From assembly GCA_963817065.1 (NCBI GenBank), contig CAWFMO010000001.1, positions 1 through 64,000 on the forward strand: a stretch of DNA of 64,000 nucleotides, given 5' to 3'. The notes under the pieces are model-generated. The model searched no databases. It was not told the origin of the DNA and saw only the letters and a list, made by a program, of their open reading frames with translations. The DNA is from CAWFMO01 sp963817065. GTDB taxonomy: Bacteria > Actinomycetota > Thermoleophilia > Solirubrobacterales > 70-9. This document shows positions 57,382-64,000 of this stretch, piece by piece. The position numbers and the translations under genes are program-made. Numbering within the stretch: the stretch's first letter is position 1; each line of letters starts with the position of its first letter.

Positions 57382-58933
57382 GCCCGCGCCGGCGAGCGGC
57401 TACATGCGGCGGCTGGCGACCACCGGCGCCGCCTACACGGCCTCGAGCGTGCTCTCGAAGCTGTTCGCGGTCGCGCTGCTGCCGCTCTACACCCGCCACC
57501 TCTCGCCCGAGGACTACGGGGCCGCCGAGGTCCTGACCGTCGCCGCGGTCGCGACCGCGATCGTGATCCGCCTCGGACTGATCGAGGCGCTGATGCGCTT
57601 CTACTACCAGGGCGGCGAGGACAAGGCGAAGGTCGTCTCGACCTCGTTCGCGGCGATGCTGCTCGGGTGCGTAGCCGCGGTCGCGGTCGCGATGCCGTTC
57701 GCGGGCCCGATCTCCGAGGCGCTGCTCGACCGCAGCGAGCCGGGGCTGACGAGGATCGCGATCGCCGGCGTCGCGGTGTTCACGCTCTACGACCTGATGC
57801 TGGCGCTGTTCCGCCTCGACGAGCGCGCCCGCGCCTACTTCGCCTACACGATCGCCAACGTCCTGATCACGATCCCGATCACGGTCTGGCTCGTCGTGGT
57901 CGAGGACGAGGGCGCGCGCGGCCTCCTGATCGGCCAGTTCGGGGTCGGGGCGCTGATCGTCGTCGCGCTCGTCTTCCAACAGTGGCGGAGGCTGGCGCTG
58001 ATCCCCGACCGCGCTGTGCTGCGGCGATTGGTCCGCTTCGGGCTGCCGACGATGCCCGCCGAGCTCTCGCTCTACTCGCTGAGCTTCATCGACCGGATCC
58101 TGATCGTCCACCTGATCGGGCTCGGCAAGGCGGGCCTCTATGCACTGGCCGTGAAGTTCGCTCAAGCCGTGCAGGTGCTGGTGCGGGGCTTCCAGCTCGC
58201 GTGGCCGCCGCTCGCCTACTCGATCACCGACGACGACGAGGCGCGCCGCGCCTACGCGCTGATCGTGACCTGGTTCGTCGCCGCCTGCAGCTTCGTCGTC
58301 GTCGGCATGTGGCTGCTCGCGCGCTGGATCGTCCGCATCCTCGCCGCGCCCGAGTTCTTCGACTCCTACGAGGCCGTCGGGCTGGTCTCGACCGGGGTGA
58401 TGCTCTACGCGCTCTATTTCGTGCTCATCGTCGTGATCGGGCGCACCGGGAGAACCGAGCTCACATTTCCCGCGACCGCGGCCGGGATGACCGCGAACAT
58501 CGCGCTCAACCTCGTGCTCGTGCCGCCGCTCGGGATCGTCGGCGCGGGGCTGGCGCTCGTCGCCTCCTACGTGATCGTGCTCGCGGTGATGTTCGGCTTC
58601 GCCCAGCGCGTCTTCCCGGTCCCCTATGAGTGGGGGCGGCTGGGTCTCGTCGCGGCGCTCGCGATCGCGGTCACGCTCGCCGGCGAGCTGTTGCTGCCGA
58701 CCGAGGGCTTCGTCGGGCTCGCGGCCCGAACCGCGGTCTGGCTCAGCTTTCCGGCGCTGCTCTGGCTCGCGCGCTTCCCGAAGCCCGCCGAGCGCGAGGC
58801 GATCGCCGCGATGCTGCGGCCGAGCGCTTTACGCGCGCAGCTTCGCGCCCTCCGCGCCCGCCCCGCGGCTCAGGGGGCCGGGACGGTCCCGGAGGCGGTC
58901 GAGGCCGAGCTGCGGGACGAAGACAGGTTGTAG
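57371..58933 (+). CDS. Polysaccharide flippase (Wzx/MOP family)
   Basis: 520 residues, intact. 12-14 spans: TGAAYTASSVLSKLFAVALL, LYTRHLSPEDYGAAEVLTVA, FGLPTMPAELSLYSLSFIDR and ALNLVLVPPLGIVGAGLALV. It moves undecaprenyl-linked sugars across the membrane. Overlaps the preceding gene by 11 bases. Its last 64 bases overlap the end of a converging glycosyltransferase gene. Confidence 0.9.
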   Translation: MTPEPAPASGYMRRLATTGAAYTASSVLSKLFAVALLPLYTRHLSPEDYGAAEVLTVAAVATAIVIRLGLIEALMRFYYQGGEDKAKVVSTSFAAMLLGCVAAVAVAMPFAGPISEALLDRSEPGLTRIAIAGVAVFTLYDLMLALFRLDERARAYFAYTIANVLITIPITVWLVVVEDEGARGLLIGQFGVGALIVVALVFQQWRRLALIPDRAVLRRLVRFGLPTMPAELSLYSLSFIDRILIVHLIGLGKAGLYALAVKFAQAVQVLVRGFQLAWPPLAYSITDDDEARRAYALIVTWFVAACSFVVVGMWLLARWIVRILAAPEFFDSYEAVGLVSTGVMLYALYFVLIVVIGRTGRTELTFPATAAGMTANIALNLVLVPPLGIVGAGLALVASYVIVLAVMFGFAQRVFPVPYEWGRLGLVAALAIAVTLAGELLLPTEGFVGLAARTAVWLSFPALLWLARFPKPAEREAIAAMLRPSALRAQLRALRARPAAQGAGTVPEAVEAELRDEDRL

Positions 58934-59847
58934 TCCTCGGCTGCCTCTCTGATGCCTTCTCCTCGGCCCGGAGCCAGGGCCTGGCGGGCGTGGGCGAGGT
59001 AGCGGCGCGGGGAGTGGCCGGGGAGGATCAGGGCTCCGGCGGCGCGGAGGAGGTAGGGGAAGGCGTGGAGCGGGCGCAGCAGCGCGGCGAGGAGCCGGCC
59101 CTTGTGCTTGCGCAGGTAGAGGTCGCGGTTGCGGTGGTATTCGACCACGCGCCGGTCGCCGCCCGCCGCGTCGCTCGCCATCTGGTCGTGGTGGACGGCG
59201 CGGGCGTCGGGAACCCAGAGCGCCTTCCAGCCGGCGTCGCGAAGCCGCTTCTGGAAGTCGGTCTCGTCGGAGTAGACGAAGAACTCGGGGTCGAGGTAGC
59301 CGACCGCGGCGGCGGCCTCGCGGCGGACGAGCAGCGCGCTCGACTGCGCCCAGCCGACCTCGCGGGTCCGCCCGCCGCGGCTCTGGACCGTGAACCAGCG
59401 GTGGAGGAAGAGCGCCCCGGCGAGCGCCGTCGCGAACCCCGGCAGCCGCCACGCGCAGGCGACCGGCTCGCCGGACTCGGTGAGCAGCTGGGCGCCGGCG
59501 ACCGCCGCCCGCGGGTCCCCGTCGAGCGCCGCAACCAGGGCTTCGACGGCGCCGTCTTCGAGCTCGGAATCCTCGTTCAGCAGCAGGCAGAAATCGCCGC
59601 CCGCCTCGCGCAGCAGGGTCGAGTCGTTCTCGCCCTTGCCGGTCCGCCGCTCGAGCGCGATCAGGCGGACATCCTGGTCGAGCGCGCCGACGGCCGCTGC
59701 CGAACCGTCGTCGGAGGCGTTGTCGAGCACCAGCGTCTCGCGCTCGCCCGCGGGCAGCGAGGCGGGCGCCGTGCGCTCGATCGCCGCCAGGCAGGCGAGC
59801 AGCAGCTCGCGGCCGTTGGTGTTGACCACGCAGTAGGAGAGGCGCAC
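58870..59847 (-). CDS. Glycosyltransferase family 2 (rhamnosyltransferase-like)
   Basis: 325 residues, intact: SYCVVNTNGRELLLACLAAI, LVLDNASDDGSAAAVGAL, the DxD-type motif in FCLLLNEDSELEDGAV, and DETDFQKRLRDAGWKALWVP with the acceptor-side aspartates. GT-A fold enzyme adding a sugar to the growing glycan on the cytoplasmic side. The only minus-strand gene in the locus, divergent from the next gene by 17 bases. Confidence 0.87.
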   Translation of the reverse strand: MRLSYCVVNTNGRELLLACLAAIERTAPASLPAGERETLVLDNASDDGSAAAVGALDQDVRLIALERRTGKGENDSTLLREAGGDFCLLLNEDSELEDGAVEALVAALDGDPRAAVAGAQLLTESGEPVACAWRLPGFATALAGALFLHRWFTVQSRGGRTREVGWAQSSALLVRREAAAAVGYLDPEFFVYSDETDFQKRLRDAGWKALWVPDARAVHHDQMASDAAGGDRRVVEYHRNRDLYLRKHKGRLLAALLRPLHAFPYLLRAAGALILPGHSPRRYLAHARQALAPGRGEGIREAAEDYNLSSSRSSASTASGTVPAP

Positions 59848-59864
59848 GCCTCATAATCTGACCC
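59848..59864. promoter_or_regulatory. 17-base divergent promoter region
   Basis: CATAAT (59852-59857, plus) is 7 bases before the ATG at 59865; the same AT-rich core can serve the GTG gene on the minus strand. Both transcripts would be leaderless or nearly so. Confidence 0.45.
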
Positions 59865-60977
59865 ATGCGGGTCCAAGTCGTCGATCCGCCGGCGTTCACC
59901 CCGCCATACGACCACTCGCTCTGCGCGGCCCTCGCGAGGGCCGGGGCCGATGTGGAGCTGGTGACCAGCCGGTTTCTCTACGGACCGGTGCCGCGTGAGA
60001 ACGGCTACCGGGTGAACGAGGCGTTCCACCGCCGCAGCTCCGCGCGCGGCCTCGACGCGCGCGCAAAGCGCGCCTACAAGCTCGTCGAGCACATCGGCGA
60101 CATGCGCCGCTACCGCGCCCACGCCGAGCAGGCCGACGTCGTCCACTGGCAGTGGCTGCCGGTCCCCCAGCTCGACCGCCGGATCCTTGCCCCGAAGCGG
60201 CCCCGCGTCTTCACCCTCCACCACTTCCTGCCCGAGGACCCGAACCGGCGGACGGTCCGCGACGTCCGCGCCCGGCTCGAGGCGATGGACGCCGTGGTCA
60301 TGCACTCGCGCGCCGGCAAGCGGCGCATGGAGGAGGAGTTCGGTGTCCGAGAGGGCCTGATCGAGGTCATCCCGCACGGCGCTCTTGACTACTTGGCCCG
60401 GATCCCCGACGAGAAGCCGCTGCCGCCCGAGCTCGCCGCGGTCGAGGGTCCGGTGATCCTCGCCTTCGGCCTGATCCGCCCCTACAAGGGCGTCGACGTC
60501 CTGCTGCGCGCCTTCGAGCGGGTCGAGGGCGCCGAGCTCTGGATCGTCGGCGACCCCAAGGTGCCGATGGAGCCATTGCGCGAGCTCGCGGAGCGTGCAC
60601 CGGGGACGGTGCGCTTCGTCGACCGTTTCGTCGTCGACGAGGAGGTCGCGGCGTTCATGCGCCGCGCCGACCTGCTCGTCCTGCCGTACCGCACGGTCGA
60701 GCAGTCGGGCGTCCTCTACACCGGGCTCGCGTTCGGCAAGCCGATGGTCCTGAGCGCGGTCGGCGGCTTTCCCGAGGTCGCCGAGCACGGCGCCGCCCGC
60801 CTGGTCGAGCCGGGGAACGAAGAGCAGCTCGCGGAGACGCTCTCGGAGCTCGTCGCATCGCCGGCCGAGCGCGAGAAGCTCGCCGCCGCCTCGGCCGAGG
60901 CCGCCTCGAGCTACTACTCGTGGGACGAGATCGGGCGCAGCACCGCCGCCCTCTACGAGCGGTTGCTGGCGCGATGA
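59865..60977 (+). CDS. Glycosyltransferase family 4/1 (GT-B)
   Basis: 370 residues, intact: N-terminal VVDPPAFTPPYDHSLCAALA, VVHWQWLPVPQLDRRILA, VIPHGALDYLARI, then the sugar-nucleotide-binding ILAFGLIRPYKGVDVLLRAF and the E-x7-E-type segment EQSGVLYTGLAFGKPMVLSA. GT-B retaining glycosyltransferase for the same surface glycan. Its TGA overlaps the ATG of the next gene. Confidence 0.9.
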   Translation: MRVQVVDPPAFTPPYDHSLCAALARAGADVELVTSRFLYGPVPRENGYRVNEAFHRRSSARGLDARAKRAYKLVEHIGDMRRYRAHAEQADVVHWQWLPVPQLDRRILAPKRPRVFTLHHFLPEDPNRRTVRDVRARLEAMDAVVMHSRAGKRRMEEEFGVREGLIEVIPHGALDYLARIPDEKPLPPELAAVEGPVILAFGLIRPYKGVDVLLRAFERVEGAELWIVGDPKVPMEPLRELAERAPGTVRFVDRFVVDEEVAAFMRRADLLVLPYRTVEQSGVLYTGLAFGKPMVLSAVGGFPEVAEHGAARLVEPGNEEQLAETLSELVASPAEREKLAAASAEAASSYYSWDEIGRSTAALYERLLAR

Positions 60978-62107
60978 CGGCCGTGCTCGAGATCCTGTTC
61001 TGGGGCTCACTGAGCCTGCTCGTCTATTCGCAGCTCGTTTACCCGATCGTGCTTCTCGCTCTGTCGACGCTGCGCCGCGAGCGCCCGCCCCCTGAACGAT
61101 CCGGAGAGCTTCCGAACGTCTCTTTGGTGATCGCCGCACGCGACGAGCAGGAAGTGATCGCCGAGAAGGTCGCCAACGCGCTGGCGCTCGACTACCCGCG
61201 CGAGAAGCTCGAGCTGATCGTCGCCTCCGACGGCTCTGAGGACGAGACCGCCGAGCGCGCCCGATCGGCGGGCGCCGACCTCGTGCTCGAGCTCCCGCGC
61301 GAGGGCAAGGTCGCGGCCCAGAACGCCGCCGTCGAGCGCGCGGGCGGCGTGTTGCTCGCGTTCTCGGACGCCAACAGCGCCTGGGCGCCGGACGCGCTGC
61401 GCGAGCTCGTCGCGCCCTTCAGCGACCCGCGGGTCGGCTATGCCTGCGGGCAGCTGCGGTTGACCGGCGCCGGGGGCGAAAACCAGGAGGGGCTCTACTG
61501 GCGCTACGAGAACGCCCTCCGGAGGCTCGAGTCCGGGCTCGGCGGCGTCACCGCCGGAAACGGCGCGATCTACGCGACCCGCCGCGACTCCTACATCGTC
61601 CTCGACGGCGCCCGCAGCCACGACGGCTCGTTCCCGTTCCAGCTCGCGAAGCGCGGGCTGCGCTCGGTGTTCGCCGAGCGCGCCGAGGCGACCGAGCCGA
61701 TGCTGGCGACGATCGAGGGCGAGTTCGCGCGCAAGCGGCGGATCATGCGCCCGCTCTGGGACGTCGTCGTCCTCGACGGGATGCTCTCGCCGCGCGGCTA
61801 CTCACCGCTCTACGCGTTTCAGATCTTCAGTCACCGCCTACTCCGCTACGCGGCGCCGCTCCTCCACCTGGCCGCGCTGGGAGCGAGCATCGCGCTGCTC
61901 GGCGAGGGGACCCTTTACGCCGTCGCGCTCGCGGCGCAGCTGGGGCTGCTCGCCGCGGCGCTGCTCGCGCCGCTGATCCCGCTGGCGCCGTTCCGGATCG
62001 CGCGCTACTACGTCAGCGTCACCGCGTCGATCGTCGCCGGGCTCTGGGATCGCGCCCGGCACGGCCCTCGCGCGGGCGGTTGGGAAGAGGCGGGGCGGGC
62101 GCGGTGA
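60974..62107 (+). CDS. Membrane glycosyltransferase family 2
   Basis: About 378 residues, intact: N-terminal span (ILFWGSLSLLVYSQLVYPIV), GT2 domain (VSLVIAARDEQEVIAEKVAN, LIVASDGSEDETAERA, FSDANSAWAPDAL, TAGNGAIYATRR) and C-terminal spans (LLHLAALGASIALL and on). Architecture resembles processive or polyprenyl-linked GT2 enzymes such as poly-GlcNAc or hyaluronan-type synthases. ATG overlaps the previous stop; GTGA overlap with the next gene. Confidence 0.88.
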   Translation: MTAVLEILFWGSLSLLVYSQLVYPIVLLALSTLRRERPPPERSGELPNVSLVIAARDEQEVIAEKVANALALDYPREKLELIVASDGSEDETAERARSAGADLVLELPREGKVAAQNAAVERAGGVLLAFSDANSAWAPDALRELVAPFSDPRVGYACGQLRLTGAGGENQEGLYWRYENALRRLESGLGGVTAGNGAIYATRRDSYIVLDGARSHDGSFPFQLAKRGLRSVFAERAEATEPMLATIEGEFARKRRIMRPLWDVVVLDGMLSPRGYSPLYAFQIFSHRLLRYAAPLLHLAALGASIALLGEGTLYAVALAAQLGLLAAALLAPLIPLAPFRIARYYVSVTASIVAGLWDRARHGPRAGGWEEAGRAR

Positions 62108-62730
62108 AGCGCGCCTTCGACATCCTCGTATCGGCCCTTGCGCTGATCCTCGCCTCGCCGCTGCTCCTGGTCGCGGCGATCGCGATCCGGCTCGAGTCCA
62201 GGGGCTCGCCGATCTATCGGCAGGCGCGGGTCGGGCGCGACGGCGAGCCGTTCGAGATGCTGAAGCTGAGGACGATGCGCGAAGGGGCCGACCCGGTCGG
62301 GATCGGGACCGCGGTGACGAGCGACGATCCCCGCGTCACCCGGGCCGGCAAGTTGCTGCGCCGCTTCGCGCTCGACGAGCTCCCGAACCTCGTCAACGTC
62401 CTGCGCGGCGAGATGTCGATCGTCGGGCCGCGGCCGACGATCGCCTCCCAGGTCGAGCTCTACACGCCGCGCCAGCGGCGCCGGCTCGAGGTCAAGCCCG
62501 GCCTCACCGGCCTCGCCCAGATCGCCGGACGCGCCGGGGTGCCGTGGGAGCGGCGGATCGAGCTCGACATCGAGTACGTCGAGAGGCGCTCCATCCTCCT
62601 CGACGCCGTGATCATCGCCCGCACCCCGGCGCTGCTGCTCCGGGGCGTCGGCAGCACCGCGAGCGGCGGCGCCGACGCCGAGCCGCCGGCCTCGTGGCGC
62701 GCCGAGCAACCCGAGAAGCACCGCGACTAG
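62104..62730 (+). CDS. Undecaprenyl-phosphate sugar-1-phosphate transferase
   Basis: 208 residues, intact, a short monotopic phosphoglycosyl transferase (PglC/WcaJ-C type): KRAFDILVSALALILASPLL with the re-entrant helix, YRQARVGRDGEPFEMLKLRTM, LRRFALDELPNLVNVLRGEM with the catalytic Asp-Glu, and GPRPTIASQVELYTPRQRRR. It puts the first sugar phosphate on undecaprenyl phosphate, so it starts assembly of the repeat unit. Confidence 0.92.
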   Translation: MKRAFDILVSALALILASPLLLVAAIAIRLESRGSPIYRQARVGRDGEPFEMLKLRTMREGADPVGIGTAVTSDDPRVTRAGKLLRRFALDELPNLVNVLRGEMSIVGPRPTIASQVELYTPRQRRRLEVKPGLTGLAQIAGRAGVPWERRIELDIEYVERRSILLDAVIIARTPALLLRGVGSTASGGADAEPPASWRAEQPEKHRD

Positions 62731-62733
62731 GCT
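62728..62733 (+). promoter_or_regulatory. -10 box before the GNAT gene (leaderless)
   Basis: TAGGCT overlaps the TAG stop of the preceding gene and ends 6 bases before the GTG at 62740, so the acetyltransferase genes may have their own transcript. Confidence 0.45.
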
Positions 62734-62739
62734 CTGCGC

Positions 62740-63279
62740 GTGGCCGACGGAGTCTCACTGCGCCCCTTTCGCCCCGACGACGCGCCGGCGGTCGTCGAGT
62801 GGTTCAGCAACCGCGACGCGACCGGCGACCTGATGGACGAGCCGCGGTCGGAGTTCACCCTCGATGACGCGAAGTCGTGGCTCGAGCGCGCGATGGACAC
62901 GTCGGGCAACGACCGCAAGTGGGCGATCGAGCTCGAGGGCGAGGAGGGCCCGGTCGGCTTCACGGCGCTCTACGGCGTCCGCTCCTCGACCCCGCCCGAG
63001 CTCGGCTGCATCCTCGGCGCCAACGCCGCCCGCGGGCGCGGCCTCGGCCGCGAGGCCGAGCGGCTGACGATCGCGAAGGCGTTCGACGAGTTCGACGCCC
63101 ACAAGGTCTACGGGCGGATCCCGGCCACCAACGAGGGAGCCAAGAAGGCGGTCACGAGCCTCGGCTGGAAGCACGAGGGGACGCTGCGCGACCACATAAG
63201 CCGGGGTGGCGAGCTCGTCGACTGCGAGGTCTGGGGCGTGCTCCCGGATGAGTTCCGCGAGGCGACCGCGGACAGGTGA
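62740..63279 (+). CDS. GNAT-family N-acetyltransferase
   Basis: 179 residues, intact, RimJ/RimL type: VSLRPFRPDDAPAVVEWFSN, KWAIELEGEEGPVGFTALYG, ELGCILGANAARGRGLGREA with the acetyl-CoA loop (RGRGLG) and VYGRIPATNEGAKKAVTSLG. In this locus it may acetylate an amino sugar nucleotide, acting after the dehydratase and an aminotransferase not seen here. GTG start overlaps nothing upstream; its stop overlaps the next GTG. Confidence 0.85.
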   Translation: MADGVSLRPFRPDDAPAVVEWFSNRDATGDLMDEPRSEFTLDDAKSWLERAMDTSGNDRKWAIELEGEEGPVGFTALYGVRSSTPPELGCILGANAARGRGLGREAERLTIAKAFDEFDAHKVYGRIPATNEGAKKAVTSLGWKHEGTLRDHISRGGELVDCEVWGVLPDEFREATADR

Positions 63280-64000
63280 TCGCAACTCTGCTCGAGGACG
63301 GCGGGGAGGCGGCGAGCGAGGACGAGTTCTTCCGCGGCCTCGAGTACCTGGCCGCCGAGGGCGCGACCCACACGCTCGCGCTCGGCGACCCCGAGGCGCC
63401 CGAGTTCGCGGCGCCGCTGATCGTCAGCGAGATCCCGGGCGCGGTCGAGCACCGCGACGCGATCTCGCCCTACGGCTACCCGGGCGCGCGCCTCGGCGGT
63501 GAGGCTCCGTTCGACCCGGGGGAGATCGACTGGTCCGGGACCGGGTTGGTCAGCGCCTTCCTCCGCGACCGGATCGCCGAGGCGCCCTCGCTGGCGGGGA
63601 TGAGCGAGCGCGGCCGCGTCCAGGTCGCTGACCCGGCGCTCGAGAGCGGCGTGCGCTCGCGGCTCAGCGAGCAGATCCGGGCGACCGAGCGCGAGGGCTA
63701 CCGGGTCGAGCGGATCGCCGGCCCCGACGCGGGCGAGAGCGACCGGGGCGCGTTCGAGCGCGTCTACACCGAGACGATGCGCCGCGCCGGCGCCGCCGAG
63801 CGCTACTTCTTCGGCCCCTCCTACTTCGCCCTCGTCCTCCGCAGCCCACGGAGCTGGCTGCTGATGAGCCGGTCGCCCTCGGGCGAGCCAGCCGCCGGCG
63901 CGATCGCCGTGCTCAGCGACGGGTTGCTCCACTACTTCCTCGGCGGCACCGCGGACGCGCACCTCGAGAGCTCGCCGATGAAGAACCTGTTCGCGGACAT
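63276..64000 (+). CDS. FemAB/GNAT-like acyltransferase, incomplete at the window edge
   Basis: At least 241 residues, open at 64000. Starts GTG in a GTGA overlap. It shows SPYGYPGARLGGEAPFDPGE near residue 70 and a FemAB/BioF2-like acetyltransferase core: FERVYTETMRRAGAAERYFF, SYFALVLRSPRSWLLMSRSP and LLHYFLGGTADAHLESSPMK. Such proteins transfer aminoacyl or acyl groups in cell-wall or exopolysaccharide biosynthesis. No frame break in the visible part. Confidence 0.78.
   Translation, partial: MIATLLEDGGEAASEDEFFRGLEYLAAEGATHTLALGDPEAPEFAAPLIVSEIPGAVEHRDAISPYGYPGARLGGEAPFDPGEIDWSGTGLVSAFLRDRIAEAPSLAGMSERGRVQVADPALESGVRSRLSEQIRATEREGYRVERIAGPDAGESDRGAFERVYTETMRRAGAAERYFFGPSYFALVLRSPRSWLLMSRSPSGEPAAGAIAVLSDGLLHYFLGGTADAHLESSPMKNLFAD

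Noticed and set aside
1..64000. tRNA, rRNA, CRISPR arrays or insertion sequences other than the RAYT
   Set aside because: No cloverleaf-like sequence, repeat-spacer pattern or further transposase motif was seen while reading; a tRNAscan or IS search would be needed to exclude small ones.

Overview
This is a very GC-rich window with actinobacterial character: dense genes, GTG and ATG starts in similar numbers, 4-base start/stop overlaps inside operons, and many starts preceded by a TAnnnT-like -10 box only 6-8 bases upstream (leaderless transcription). The gene content (catabolic SDRs, molybdenum hydroxylases, Liv-type transporter, surface polysaccharide locus) would suit a soil actinobacterium such as a member of the Thermoleophilia/Solirubrobacterales. 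That placement is inference; no search was run. No rRNA, tRNA, CRISPR or plasmid origin was seen.

About 0-52.6 kb is a catabolic region. Most genes here read correctly only after one or more single-base frame changes, while the last ~8.5 kb (55.4-64 kb) is free of them. I treat these breaks as probable sequencing or assembly indels and give each gene its full inferred extent. From left to right: small membrane proteins and two tandem SDRs; a PAS-PAS-PAS-GGDEF diguanylate cyclase; an amidase with a partly duplicated amidase/MOSC unit and a glyoxalase between the copies; an aldehyde dehydrogenase-SDR-cupin-ThDP enzyme operon; a complete branched-chain-type ABC transporter (livH-livM-SBP-livG-livF); a divergent operon of cupin, tautomerase, SMP-30, isochorismatase-like protein, alcohol dehydrogenase and RidA; an FAH-family hydrolase/SDR pair divergent from a B12-dependent diol dehydratase; a first XDH-family molybdenum hydroxylase operon (VOC, FAD, 2Fe-2S, Mo subunit, cupin, TSUP permease); a beta-lactamase-like hydrolase; a REP-associated transposase with its palindromes; a second molybdenum hydroxylase operon carrying an acyl-CoA ligase, enoyl-CoA hydratase and MFS transporter; and, divergent from it, an IclR regulator followed by larB-larC-larE for the nickel-pincer cofactor. 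Further on are an SDR, DUF427 proteins and a large secreted cohesin/dockerin/beta-helix protein.

The three divergent intergenic regions at 17.2, 32.2 and 42.3 kb all contain GTTCCG-N5-CGGAAC-type palindromes. The last one is the promoter of the IclR gene itself. This suggests one local regulon joining the transporter, the SMP-30 operon, both molybdenum hydroxylase operons and the lar genes. I consider it the most interesting system in the window.

From 52.67 kb to the end lies a surface polysaccharide locus: a CapD/PglF-type nucleotide-sugar dehydratase, a LytR-C-domain membrane protein, a FlgD-like Ig protein, an O-antigen ligase-like protein, a flippase, three glycosyltransferases, an undecaprenyl-phosphate sugar transferase, a GNAT enzyme and a partial FemAB-like acyltransferase. 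The boundary cuts a DUF427 gene and may be a recombination or assembly junction.
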